Part shown: piece by piece, positions 8,101-16,532 of the stretch
How positions within the stretch are numbered: the stretch's first letter is position 1
How the letters are laid out: the number at the start of each line of letters is the position of its first letter
Assembly: GCF_900129905.1 (NCBI RefSeq)
Contig: NZ_FQXG01000006.1
Span: 82,580-146,579, forward strand
From: Ferrimonas marina
Lineage (GTDB): Bacteria; Pseudomonadota; Gammaproteobacteria; Enterobacterales; Shewanellaceae
Length of the DNA stretch: 64,000 nt
Direction of reading: 5' to 3'
The notes under the pieces: model-generated
Seen by the model: the letters and a program-made list of their open reading frames with translations, nothing else
The model's database searches: none
What the model was told of the DNA's origin: nothing
Program-made: the position numbers and the translations under genes

Positions 8101-9087
8101 ATGTTCAACAAAGCACTGAAGCCGTTTGTGCTGCTGATCGCAATGCTGTTCTCTGGCCTGGCGCTGGCGAACGGTGGTGAGATCGCGCCGCAGGCCGGCA
8201 ACGAGGCAGAGGTGGTTTGGCAGGCGATCCAACAGGGCGCCGAAGGCCGCACCACCTCCCTCAACGAGCACCACCCGCAGCTGATCAACAGCTACGACCT
8301 GCGTATGCTCGACTGGCGTAACGACTGGCTGTCCTACGCCATGTTCTTCGCCCTGTTCGGCATGATCGCGGTGTTCATCGCGTTCATCGCCATCAACGGC
8401 ATCTCCAAGCTGGAGAAGGGCTTCTCCGGCAAGATGGTGTACCGCTGGTCCAAGACCGACGTGTTCCTGCACTGGCTGGCCGCGATCCCGTGTCTGCTGC
8501 TGTGTGTGACCGGCCTGGTTCTGCTGTCCGGTAAGTTCATCATCGAGCCGCTGCTGGGTACTGGCGCCTTTGCCGGTATGGCCAACGTCTCCAAGCTGGT
8601 GCACGACTACATGGCGATCCCGTTCATGCTGGGCTGGATCATCATCTCCATCAAGTGGGCCAAGAACCAGATCCCGGCGCGTTACGACCTGGATTGGTTC
8701 ATGGTGGTTGGTGGCTACATCAACTTCGGTCCGTTCAAGGGCAAGCACCCGCACGCGGGCTTTGCTAACGCCGGTGAGAAGCTGTTCTTCTGGGCCTTCG
8801 TTCTGTTCGGTCTGGTGATCTCCGTGTCCGGCGTGATCCTGCTGTTCCCGAACCTGGTAGAGCCGAGCCGCACCGTCAGCATGATCGCTGTCCTGGCTCA
8901 CGGCGCCGCGGCCATCGTGCTGTGTGCCTTCTCCATCGTTCACATCTTCATGGCGACCGTCATGTCTGAAGGTGGCGTGGACTGCATGATCTCCGGCTAC
9001 TGTGATGAGAACTGGGCGATCCAGCACCACGATCTGTGGTACGACGAGATCAAGGCCAACGGTACTCTGAAGTACATGGAGAAGTGA
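8101..9087 (+). CDS. fdhC: Formate dehydrogenase cytochrome b subunit
   Basis: This 328-residue membrane subunit of the FdnI/FdhC cytochrome b556 family takes electrons from FdhB to the quinone pool. A signal peptide (to LALANG, about residue 21) and a periplasmic segment precede a first extra helix (about residues 80-103) and the usual four-helix core. Candidate heme-ligand histidines lie in DVFLHWLAAIPC, KLVHDYMAIP, LAHGAAAI and SIVHIFMATVM. The final 50 bp are duplicated about 90 bp downstream. Confidence 0.92.
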   Translation: MFNKALKPFVLLIAMLFSGLALANGGEIAPQAGNEAEVVWQAIQQGAEGRTTSLNEHHPQLINSYDLRMLDWRNDWLSYAMFFALFGMIAVFIAFIAINGISKLEKGFSGKMVYRWSKTDVFLHWLAAIPCLLLCVTGLVLLSGKFIIEPLLGTGAFAGMANVSKLVHDYMAIPFMLGWIIISIKWAKNQIPARYDLDWFMVVGGYINFGPFKGKHPHAGFANAGEKLFFWAFVLFGLVISVSGVILLFPNLVEPSRTVSMIAVLAHGAAAIVLCAFSIVHIFMATVMSEGGVDCMISGYCDENWAIQHHDLWYDEIKANGTLKYMEK

Positions 9088-9126
9088 TTTAGGCGGTGCT
9101 GGTCCAGCACCATCTATGATCATTCC

Positions 9127-9176
9127 GGTACGACGAGATCAAGGCCAACGGCACTGTGAAGACCATGGAGAAGTAA
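9127..9176 (+). pseudogene. Relic of a second fdhC 3' end
   Basis: This 50-bp segment repeats 9038-9087, the last codons of fdhC, with four or five substitutions and its own in-frame TAA. The encoded tail would read NGTVKTMEK where intact fdhC reads NGTLKYMEK. Partial similarity (TCCAGCACCA) continues upstream. It has no start codon or upstream coding sequence. It may be what is left of a tandem fdhABC copy lost by recombination, since related genomes are known to carry two adjacent fdh operons. Confidence 0.75.
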
Positions 9177-9209
9177 CTCACCGCCCCTGAGGCCGTGATG
9201 ACTGATCCC

Positions 9210-9239
9210 AAAAAGCCCCGCATCGCGGGGCTTTTTTTA
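9210..9239 (+). terminator. Rho-independent terminator of the fdh operon
   Basis: A 12-bp stem (AAAAAGCCCCGC and complement) with a 3-nt loop is followed by seven T residues. Confidence 0.92.
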
Positions 9240-9505
9240 TGGCGAAGCCAGAACGGGCGGCAATAAGGCAATAGCGGGACATTCTGTCCGCAGGTGAGAG
9301 ACAGCTTCAGAGTTTGACCGCCCTCAGTGCCGGATGGATCCCATTTTTGAAACATTCACTGCTCATTGCTCACAAAATCGGCGCTATGGGCTGACGTTTG
9401 AGGTGGGTTCGCCCTATTCTATGGACGCGCCCTGACACAAGCGTTGCGAGTTTTGCAACTATCGATTTCAGTCCGGGCTTCCCCTAGGCCAAAGAGAGTG
9501 AATTC
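9240..9505. other. Intergenic region with promoter of the radical SAM gene
   Basis: This 266-bp gap contains no supported ORF. It presumably holds the promoter of the gene starting at 9506. An AAGAGAG ribosome-binding site sits about 10 bp before that start. I found no operator I would name. Confidence 0.5.
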
Positions 9506-10858
9506 ATGTCATTAGCCGAACGCGCATTGAATAACGCTGCAATCCACAACGCTGCCGAGATCACCACCCCTAAGTGGATGCTCAGCAGCATGGAAAGCCT
9601 GATGCAGCACTACACCAAACGCCATCTGAAGATGGACACCCGCGCGTGCGATGCCATTCCGGCACCCATTGAGGGCCGCAAGTACACCCTGTACATGCAC
9701 ATCCCCTTCTGTCACACCCTGTGCTCCTTCTGCACCTTCCACCGCTTCCTGTTTAAGGAGGAGAAGGCGCGGGCGTACTTTGCCTCGCTGCGTCAGGAGA
9801 TGCACATGGCCAAGGCACTGGGCTACGACTTCGAAGAGCTCTACATCGGCGGCGGCACCACCACCGTACTGGTGGATGAGCTGGCCAAGACCATTGAGCT
9901 GGCCAAGACCCTGTTCCCGGCGATCAAGCAGGTCTCCTGTGAGTCCGATCCGCTGCACCTGACCTCCACCGAGTTCATGCAGCTGCACGGCCTGGTGGAT
10001 CGTCTTTCCGTCGGCGTGCAGAGCTTTGACCGCGACATCCTGGCCCGTACCGACCGGCTGGAGAAGTTCGGTGAGCCGGAGGTGGTGTTCGAGAAGCTGG
10101 CTCGGGCCAAAGAGAACTTCCCGATCCTCAACGTCGACATGATCTTTGGTTTCGACGGCCAGACCACCGAGGTGCTGGCCCAGGATATGGCGACCCTGCG
10201 CAAGCTGAACCCGCGCCAGATCACCACCTACCCGCTGATGGTGTCGGATCTGACCAAGCGTCATGCCGCCACCAAGATCGGCACCAAGGCCAACCTGGCC
10301 AATATCAACCAGGATATCCGCAAGGACTACGCCCTGATCCTCAACTCCTTGCGTGGGGATTACGAGCAGCTGACCGCCTGGTCGTTCGGCAAGTCCAACG
10401 ACGAGGGCTTTGACGAGTACGTAGTTAACGCCGACGACTACCTGGGTCTGGGCTCCGGCAGCTTCAGCTTCCTGCACGATAACCTGTACGTGAACAGCTT
10501 CTCGCTGCGTCGCTACAACGAGAAGATCGCCAACGGCAAGATGGGGGTCGAGTCCTCCAAGGCCTACGATCGCAAGGCTGTACTGCAGTACCGCTTCCTG
10601 CTGAGCATGTTCGGCGGTCGCCTGTCCAAGCGCTACTTCAAGGAGGGCTACGACGCCAACCTTTACACCGCGCTGACCAAGGAGATGGCCTTCATGCACG
10701 CCATTGGTGGTCTGGAGACCGATCCCAACGACGCCGACAAGCTGCAGGCCACCCCCAATGGCTTGATGATGGGCCTGTTGATGATGAAGAACTTCTACAC
10801 CGGTATGGACAATGTGCGCGCTGAGCTGCGCCGTCCGCTCAAAGCGTCCGACATGTAG
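9506..10858 (+). CDS. HemN-like radical SAM protein (coproporphyrinogen oxidase family, function unassigned)
   Basis: This 450-residue protein has the radical SAM cluster motif CHTLCSFC (C69, C73, C76), the GGGTTT glycine motif of SAM binding and the CESDP motif shared with HemN/HemW. The fourth cysteine found in true HemN (CxxxCxxCxC) is replaced by Phe, a pattern also seen in HutW/ChuW-type heme-processing enzymes. It is therefore unlikely to be the anaerobic coproporphyrinogen dehydrogenase itself. A paralogue is encoded convergently at 11001-12326. The neighbouring fdh operon may point to anaerobic metabolism, but no substrate can be deduced. Confidence 0.75.
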   Translation: MSLAERALNNAAIHNAAEITTPKWMLSSMESLMQHYTKRHLKMDTRACDAIPAPIEGRKYTLYMHIPFCHTLCSFCTFHRFLFKEEKARAYFASLRQEMHMAKALGYDFEELYIGGGTTTVLVDELAKTIELAKTLFPAIKQVSCESDPLHLTSTEFMQLHGLVDRLSVGVQSFDRDILARTDRLEKFGEPEVVFEKLARAKENFPILNVDMIFGFDGQTTEVLAQDMATLRKLNPRQITTYPLMVSDLTKRHAATKIGTKANLANINQDIRKDYALILNSLRGDYEQLTAWSFGKSNDEGFDEYVVNADDYLGLGSGSFSFLHDNLYVNSFSLRRYNEKIANGKMGVESSKAYDRKAVLQYRFLLSMFGGRLSKRYFKEGYDANLYTALTKEMAFMHAIGGLETDPNDADKLQATPNGLMMGLLMMKNFYTGMDNVRAELRRPLKASDM

Positions 10859-10877
10859 GTCGCGTTGTTGTTGGAAG

Positions 10878-10903
10878 AAAGGCCGCCCTCGGGTGGCCTT
10901 TTT
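10878..10903 (+). terminator. Terminator after the first radical SAM gene
   Basis: The stem AAAGGCCGCCC pairs with GGGTGGCCTTT (one G-T pair) and runs into a T tract, 20 bp after the stop codon. Confidence 0.85.
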
Positions 10904-10943
10904 CGTCTCTGGCGCCGCTGGCTTCGCTAGGCTCCCAGAATCG

Positions 10944-10977
10944 AAAACGCCGCAGCGATGGGTCGCTGCGGCGTTTT
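10944..10977 (-). terminator. Bidirectional terminator between convergent radical SAM genes
   Basis: A perfect 15-bp inverted repeat (AAAACGCCGCAGCGA and complement, 4-nt loop) lies 23 bp beyond the stop of the minus-strand gene. Both ends carry A/T runs, so it can stop transcription from either side. Confidence 0.88.
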
Positions 10978-11000
10978 GGTATGCCTGAGAACAGTCGGGA

Positions 11001-12326
11001 TTAGGCGGCCTGCACCTCGATGGCCTGACCCCGAGCTATTTGGGCCTCTTCCGCGGCACTGCCGGCCTGCTCCCGCAGCCAGTCCATCCCGGCCAGGAAA
11101 CCGGAGAACATCTTCAGTGCCACGAACTCGCCGGTGGGGGTGGTTCGGTAGCCGTCACCGCAGGCGCTGGGCACGATGGCGCCGTGCAGTCGCAGGAACG
11201 CCATCTCGGCAGGCAGGGCGGTGTAGAGGCTGCGGCCATACAACTTCTCGAACACGCTGTTGGGCAGGTGGCCTTTGACCATCATCATCAGCAGGTGATA
11301 ACGGCGCATCAGCGGCGTGCTCAGGTCTTTGTGGCTGGTGCAGGACAGCTCGCCCGCTTTTACCCGGCGTGCGTAGTCATCCAGGTTGAAGGAGGAGAGG
11401 TAGAACTTGTTGCCGATGCGGCCAAAGGCGCCGCAGCCGATACCGACGCAGTCCTCGCCGTCGAGCACGTAATCGTGCTCCACCGGCAGGCCGGTGGCGC
11501 GGCGGTAGGTCCAGGCGTACTCCCGCTCGTAGCCAGGCTCAAGCACGTTGCGGCCGGTCTGGTACAGCCCCAGCAGATCCGCGGGATTACCGGCCAGCTT
11601 ACCGGCCTTCTTGCGGTTCTTGCCGACCCCCAGGGTTAGCGGGTAGAGGGTGATCTGGCCCGGCTTCAGCGCGCTGGCGCGCATCAGATCCTCGGTCAGG
11701 GCATCCGGGGTCTGGTTGTTGAAGCCCATCATCATGTCCAGGTTGATGGTGGGGAACTCGGCGATGGCCCGGGCGGACAGATCGGCGATGGCATCGCCGC
11801 TGCCAAATTTCTCGTAGCGCCCGCTGTGCTTGAGGATCTCATCATCAAAGCTCTGGATGCCGATGGAGAAGCGATCCACCAACCCCTTCAATGCTAGCGG
11901 GTTACTGTTTTCGAAGTAGATGGGATCGGACTCGCAGGAGACCTCCTGGATATCGAAGCGGGATTTGATCAGCTCGATGGTCTCGATCAGCTCCGACTCG
12001 ATGATGGTGGTGGTGCCGCCGCCGATGTAGAGGCGATCAAACTGCACCCCAACCTGGGCCAGGATCTCCACCTCTTGCCGCAGCAGCTTAAAGTACTCCC
12101 GTGCCTTGGCTTCGTCGTACTTCAAACGGAAGAAGGAGCAGAAGCGGCACAGGGTGTGGCAGAAGGGGATATGGATATAGAGGGTGGGCACCCGTTTACC
12201 GGACAGCTCGGCCAGGTCGTAACCTCCGGGACTGAGTTGCTGCAGATCCAGAAGGGACTTGATCTTGCCACCCATGACGTAATCCAGTGCCTGCTGGGAC
12301 AACTGGGGAAAGCGAACCTGAGCCAT
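11001..12326 (-). CDS. HemN-like radical SAM protein, paralogue of 9506-10858
   Basis: This 441-residue protein shares the architecture of the upstream paralogue: CHTLCRFC (C56, C60, C63) with Phe where HemN has its fourth Cys, then YIGGGTTT and VSCESDP. I chose ATG 12326 (MAQVRFPQ) because a GGAGTG site precedes it; the reading frame is open about 70 codons further upstream but has no comparable start. The C-terminal half corresponds to the HemN C-terminal domain. Substrate is unknown. The two copies are clearly divergent, so this is not a recent duplication. Confidence 0.72.
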   Translation of the reverse strand: MAQVRFPQLSQQALDYVMGGKIKSLLDLQQLSPGGYDLAELSGKRVPTLYIHIPFCHTLCRFCSFFRLKYDEAKAREYFKLLRQEVEILAQVGVQFDRLYIGGGTTTIIESELIETIELIKSRFDIQEVSCESDPIYFENSNPLALKGLVDRFSIGIQSFDDEILKHSGRYEKFGSGDAIADLSARAIAEFPTINLDMMMGFNNQTPDALTEDLMRASALKPGQITLYPLTLGVGKNRKKAGKLAGNPADLLGLYQTGRNVLEPGYEREYAWTYRRATGLPVEHDYVLDGEDCVGIGCGAFGRIGNKFYLSSFNLDDYARRVKAGELSCTSHKDLSTPLMRRYHLLMMMVKGHLPNSVFEKLYGRSLYTALPAEMAFLRLHGAIVPSACGDGYRTTPTGEFVALKMFSGFLAGMDWLREQAGSAAEEAQIARGQAIEVQAA

Positions 12327-12576
12327 AGTGTCACTCCAAAAAAGCGCTTGGATTTCTGAGATATGTATGCAAGGTAGCACGGCGATTCTGGGGCCAAGGT
12401 GCGCCCAGTCACAGTAAAGAGGTGCTTGTGTAAGTGCTGATGAAAAAGGGGATCCAACGGCGGCTGGGGCCCGTTTGGGCAGTATTTTTTTTACCGCAAT
12501 ATGGCCCCTTGCTGAGATGACAAGGCGCAGCGTCACGGCGATAATCTAAGGCCAAACTTTGCATCGGACGCTGCCC

Positions 12577-13422
12577 ATGGCCCAGGTTCTTGTCATCGCC
12601 AACATCAATTGTGACCACATCCTCCGGTTGAATCGGCCGCTGCAGACCGGCGCCCGGATTCACTATGAGGAGCAGGGGTTTCGCTTAGGCGGTGGCGGTG
12701 CCAACACCAGCCTGGGGCTGATCTGGGCCGGTCACAAGGTTCAACTGCTGAGCCAGGTGGGGGAAGATGAACGGGGCGACTGGCTGCTGGAGCAGGCCAG
12801 CCGACAGGGCATCGATTGCTCCTTGGTGCATCGCCACGTCGGCCCTACCCAGGCGCTGAAGCTGCTGATGGACCCCAGCGGTGAGCGCACCATCTTGCGC
12901 CCCAATCGGCCCCGCTTGATGCTGCCGCCGGCACTGGATACCCAGGGCTTTGACGCGATCTACGTCAATCTCTCCGCCGAGGGGCTGGCGCCGATGATGG
13001 CCCAGGCGATGGACCAGGGGGCGCTGCTGATCAGCCAACTGCCCAAGGATCTGGGCCGACGCCCCTGCCACTACCTGATCACCTCCGCCGATGACCTGAC
13101 CCCGCACAAGGTGGAGGATCCCTGGAGCTTTGCCCTGTCCATTGCCGGCCCGCAGCTCAAGGGGGTGATCGTCACCGACGGCGACAAAGGGGCCACCCTG
13201 TTCAATGCCGAGGGTCAGCAGCACTGTCCCGCCTGTGAGGCGGAGCTGGTGGACAGCACCGGCGCCGGCGATTGCTACGCCGCCGGCCTGTTGAATGGGC
13301 TGGTTAAGGGCCACAGCGAAGTCGAAGCGATGGCCGATGCGGCGCGCTGGGCCGCTTACGCAGTTTCGGCCGCCAGTTCGGTACCGCCGGACAGCTTGAG
13401 GCGGCATCTGCACCGCGGCTGA
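12577..13422 (+). CDS. PfkB-family carbohydrate kinase
   Basis: This roughly 281-residue kinase has the ribokinase-fold N-terminal signature (NINCDHILRLN, then RLGGGGANTSLGL) and the C-terminal signature DSTGAGDCYAAGLLNG, which carries the anion hole and catalytic Asp. Substrate could be a sugar or sugar phosphate; the motifs do not discriminate. ATG 12577 (MAQVLVIANIN) is preferred over a TTG at 12559. It is divergent from the radical SAM gene and stands alone. Confidence 0.82.
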   Translation: MAQVLVIANINCDHILRLNRPLQTGARIHYEEQGFRLGGGGANTSLGLIWAGHKVQLLSQVGEDERGDWLLEQASRQGIDCSLVHRHVGPTQALKLLMDPSGERTILRPNRPRLMLPPALDTQGFDAIYVNLSAEGLAPMMAQAMDQGALLISQLPKDLGRRPCHYLITSADDLTPHKVEDPWSFALSIAGPQLKGVIVTDGDKGATLFNAEGQQHCPACEAELVDSTGAGDCYAAGLLNGLVKGHSEVEAMADAARWAAYAVSAASSVPPDSLRRHLHRG

Positions 13423-13492
13423 GCGGCGCAGAGGCGCAGAGGCGCCTTGGCAACTATAGTGGAGTCAGTCCCCGTTCTTGATAAGGCGTCAA

Positions 13493-14476
13493 ATGGAGTT
13501 GACCCCCAACGGCTCGCCACGCCAGTTGTTGCCTTGGTTGTGGGCACTGGCCAGCCTGCTGCAACTCTCCTTATTGCTCACTGAGCCCCAGGCCCAACCG
13601 GCGATCCTGGCCGCTGGCCTGTTTCCCCTGATCCTGTTGCTGATGCCCCGTCCCTTGCCGCTGCTGGTGCAAGCCGGTCTGGTGGGCATGAGCCTGTGCG
13701 CTACGGGCCTGGCGCTGGGCTCCCCGCCTCTGACGCTGTTGGCGCTGCTGTCGCTGGCGGCCATCCCAGTGCTGCAGGGAGCCCCCTTGGCCCTGTTGGC
13801 TCTGCTCGGACCGGCCCTGATATTGGCTGCCCGCTGGGCCCCCGGACAACTGTTTTCACTGCAATCCCTGCTGGTGGCGCTGACTGCGGCCGTGTTGGCG
13901 ATCCAGGGCCGGGCCTGGCAGCGACGGGGCACCCGGTTGGCCCGGCGCTACCTGAGGCTGCGCCGTCAACTGCGCAAGCGCGGTAACCGGGATCGGCTGA
14001 CCGGGCTCTATGCCCGTCACTATTTTGATGACCGGTTAATCCAGGCGGTGGCGGAGTCCCGACGCAGCAAGCTGCCACTGGCACTGATCCTGGTGGAGGT
14101 GGATTACTTCGAGCGCTACAACGATCGGCTCGGTGATGACCATGGCGATCGCTGCCTGATGAACGTGGCCCAGTTGCTGCGCCAGACCTGCCACCGGGAT
14201 TGTGATCTGCTGGCCCGCTTTACCGGCTACACCTTCGCCATCCTGTTGCCGGCCACCGATCGCCGCGGTGCCGCCCGTTTGGCGCGCCAGTTATCGGAAT
14301 CCCTGGCCCAGGCCCAAATCCCCCACCCCAGCTCGCCGATCCAGCCGGTTCTGACACTGAGCCAGGGGATCAGTCAATGGCAGCCGGGCAGTGACGGCGA
14401 ACAGCTGCTGCGGCGGGCGTTGCACACCCTGCGTCGAGCCCGACTGGAGGGACGCAACCAGGTGCTGATGGCCTGA
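13493..14476 (+). CDS. Membrane protein with a degenerate GGDEF domain
   Basis: The 327-residue product has about five to six N-terminal hydrophobic helices (residues 12 to about 140), an Arg-rich linker and a C-terminal GGDEF fold. The conserved DRLTGLYARHYFD, VDYFERYNDRLGDDHGD and C-terminal segments are present. The signature loop is RFTGYTF at residues 242-248 instead of RxGGEEF, so the metal/GTP-binding acidic residue is lost and diguanylate cyclase activity is not expected. It may act as a c-di-GMP or GTP receptor, or as a structural partner. ATG 13493 is preferred over TTG 13478. Confidence 0.85.
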   Translation: MELTPNGSPRQLLPWLWALASLLQLSLLLTEPQAQPAILAAGLFPLILLLMPRPLPLLVQAGLVGMSLCATGLALGSPPLTLLALLSLAAIPVLQGAPLALLALLGPALILAARWAPGQLFSLQSLLVALTAAVLAIQGRAWQRRGTRLARRYLRLRRQLRKRGNRDRLTGLYARHYFDDRLIQAVAESRRSKLPLALILVEVDYFERYNDRLGDDHGDRCLMNVAQLLRQTCHRDCDLLARFTGYTFAILLPATDRRGAARLARQLSESLAQAQIPHPSSPIQPVLTLSQGISQWQPGSDGEQLLRRALHTLRRARLEGRNQVLMA

Positions 14477-14483
14477 ATGCAGT

Positions 14484-14505
14484 GCGGGGCGCCAAGGCGC
14501 CCCGC
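14484..14505 (-). terminator. Inverted repeat between convergent GGDEF and ETF-QO genes
   Basis: The perfect repeat GCGGGGCGCC / GGCGCCCCGC lies 8 bp after one stop and 8 bp before the other. It lacks a T run, so termination is only inferred from its position between convergent genes. Confidence 0.5.
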
Positions 14506-14512
14506 AAACTTG

Positions 14513-16147
14513 TTACATGTTGGGGTAGTTGGGCCCACCCCCGCCTTCCGGGGTTACCCAGGTGATGTTCTGGCTGGGGTCTTTGATATCGCAGGTCTTG
14601 CAGTGCACGCAGTTGGCGGCGTTGATCTGCAATCGGGCCTCCTCACCCTCTCCGACAATCTCGTAAACCCCAGCAGGACAGTAGCGCTGGGCCGGCTCGG
14701 CGTACTGCACCAGGTTGACCTCAGTGGGGATGGCGGGATCGGCCAGGCGCAAATGGCAGGGCTGATCCTCCTCATGGTGGGTGCTGGAGAGGAACACCGA
14801 GGAGAGTCGGTCAAAGCTGAGTTTGCCGTCCGGTTTGGGATACTCAATCATCTCGCTTTGCTGGATCGGCAGCAGGGACTCATGATCCTGGCCCTTGTCT
14901 TTGAGGGTCAGCGGCATCCGCCCCTTAAACCAGTTCTGATCCAGGTAGTTGAAGGCGCCACCTAGAACGCTGCCGTACTTGTGCAGTGCCGGGCCAAAGT
15001 TGCGGCTCTGGTAGAGTTCGTCGAACAGCCAGGAGTTGGCAAAGCGCTGCCAGTAGTCGGCCAGGGCCTCACCGCCCTGGGGCTGTTCAGTCAGCGCCTT
15101 GGCGATGGTTTCCGCCGCCAGCATGCCGGACTTCATGGCGGTGTGGGAGCCTTTGATCTTGGCGAAATTCAGGGTGCCTGCATCGCAGCCCACCAGCAGG
15201 CCGCCGGGGAAGTGCATCTTGGGCAGGGAGTTGAAGCCGCCCTTGGTGATGGCCCGGGCGCCGTAGCTGACCCGCTCGCCCCCCTGCAGGGTCTTGGCGA
15301 TCACCGGATGGGTCTTGTAGCGCTGAAACTCCTCGAACGGACTCAGGTAGGGGTTCTGGTAGTTCAGATCGGTGATCAGCCCCACCACCACCTGGCCATC
15401 GTCGGCATGATAGAGGAAGCCGCCACCGCTGGCGCCATTCTCCGCCAGTGGCCAGCCGGCGGTGTGTACTACCTTGCCGGGCTGATGCTGATCCGCCGGT
15501 ACCTGCCAGATCTCCTTGATGCCCAGGCCATAGTGCTGGGGGGACTTGCCCTCGTCCAGGGCAAATTGCTGGATCAGCTGCTTGCCCAGGTGACCACGAC
15601 AGCCCTCGGCAAACACCGTGTACTTGGCGTGCAGTGCCATCCCCGGCATATGACTGTCCTTGGGCTGACCATCCTGGCCGACCCCCATATCACCGGTGAT
15701 CACCCCTTTGACCACACCCTCGTCTACGACGATCTCGGCGGCGGCGAAGCCCGGGTAGATCTCCACCCCCAACCCCTCGGCCTGCTCCGCCAGCCAGCGA
15801 CACAGGTTGCCCAGGCTGATGACGAAGTTGCCCTGGTTGTGCATGGTCTTGGGTACCAGCGCATTGGGCATCCGGGTGGCGCCGTTAGCCTTGAGCAGGT
15901 AGATCTCATCCTCACTGACCGGGGTGCGGATAGGCGCTTCCATGGTGCGCCATTCCGGCAGCAGTTCATCCAATGCCCGTGGCTCGAAGATCGCCCCAGA
16001 CAGGATGTGGGCACCGACCTCGGAGCCCTTCTCCACCACACACACGTTCAGCTCTGCGTTGAGCTGCTTCAGCCGAATCGCGCTGGCCAATCCGGCCGGG
16101 CCGGCTCCGACGATTAGGACATCAAACTCCATCGATTCCCGTTCCAT
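14513..16147 (-). CDS. etfD: Electron transfer flavoprotein-ubiquinone oxidoreductase
   Basis: This 544-residue enzyme passes electrons from electron transfer flavoprotein (fatty acid and amino acid oxidation) to ubiquinone at the inner membrane. The N-terminal FAD-binding motif is VLIVGAGPAGLASAI. The C-terminal [4Fe-4S] module contains CPAGVYEIV and then NCVHCKTCDIKDP, and the protein ends in the family-typical GGGGPNYPNM. Length agrees with the family. ATG 16147 is preferred over GTG 16150 because a GAGG site sits 8 bp upstream. No etfAB genes are in the window. Confidence 0.95.
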   Translation of the reverse strand: MERESMEFDVLIVGAGPAGLASAIRLKQLNAELNVCVVEKGSEVGAHILSGAIFEPRALDELLPEWRTMEAPIRTPVSEDEIYLLKANGATRMPNALVPKTMHNQGNFVISLGNLCRWLAEQAEGLGVEIYPGFAAAEIVVDEGVVKGVITGDMGVGQDGQPKDSHMPGMALHAKYTVFAEGCRGHLGKQLIQQFALDEGKSPQHYGLGIKEIWQVPADQHQPGKVVHTAGWPLAENGASGGGFLYHADDGQVVVGLITDLNYQNPYLSPFEEFQRYKTHPVIAKTLQGGERVSYGARAITKGGFNSLPKMHFPGGLLVGCDAGTLNFAKIKGSHTAMKSGMLAAETIAKALTEQPQGGEALADYWQRFANSWLFDELYQSRNFGPALHKYGSVLGGAFNYLDQNWFKGRMPLTLKDKGQDHESLLPIQQSEMIEYPKPDGKLSFDRLSSVFLSSTHHEEDQPCHLRLADPAIPTEVNLVQYAEPAQRYCPAGVYEIVGEGEEARLQINAANCVHCKTCDIKDPSQNITWVTPEGGGGPNYPNM

Positions 16148-16399
16148 CACACATCCTCTTGGTTGGCGTCAGGCTTGTTGTTATTACGCCGCCTTTGCTG
16201 ATGTCAGCTTACTGAAAAGGTGAGGCGAATCACACTCTGGTGAAAATTGTGGTTGAGGCGGGACTGGAAAGCGGCAATTCCGCTCGAGGGGCACGTAAGA
16301 TGCGCAAAATGGAACAACCCTTCGCACTGATGCGTACAAAAAGTGATCTCAGTCGATTGTGGGCTGGGGTGGCTATACTTTACACTGCGATCAGTTGTG
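16148..16399. other. Divergent promoter region between ETF-QO and moaA
   Basis: This is the upstream part of the 385-bp gap between the two divergent genes. I see no ORF worth calling. It should contain both promoters. The downstream part of the gap is the Moco riboswitch. Confidence 0.5.
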
Positions 16400-16526
16400 A
16401 ACCGAGCCTTCGGCACCTAAGTGCGTTAACCAAAAAAACGTGACGCATATGGCCCGCTGGCCGTGGCAATAGTGCCACCGGGGTAGGTTGAGAAAGTCGG
16501 CCTGCCTTCCTCGAATTTAGGAAAGG
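16400..16526 (+). promoter_or_regulatory. Molybdenum cofactor (Moco) riboswitch leader of moaA
   Basis: The leader shares, in order, the conserved blocks of the Moco RNA motif known from E. coli moaA: GGCACCT near 16412, TGGCCGTGGCAAT at 16457-16470, TGCCACCGGGG at 16473-16483, GAAA, and finally GGAAAGGT just before the start codon. The last block overlaps the moaA ribosome-binding site, so cofactor binding would be expected to hide it and lower moaA translation. This rests on motif order read by eye; no covariance model was run. Confidence 0.8.
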
Positions 16527-16532
16527 TAACAC

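Noticed and set aside
12327-12536. 70-residue N-terminal extension of the second radical SAM protein
   Set aside because: It runs through the intergenic region. ATG 12326 has a GGAGTG site and gives a length in line with the paralogue.
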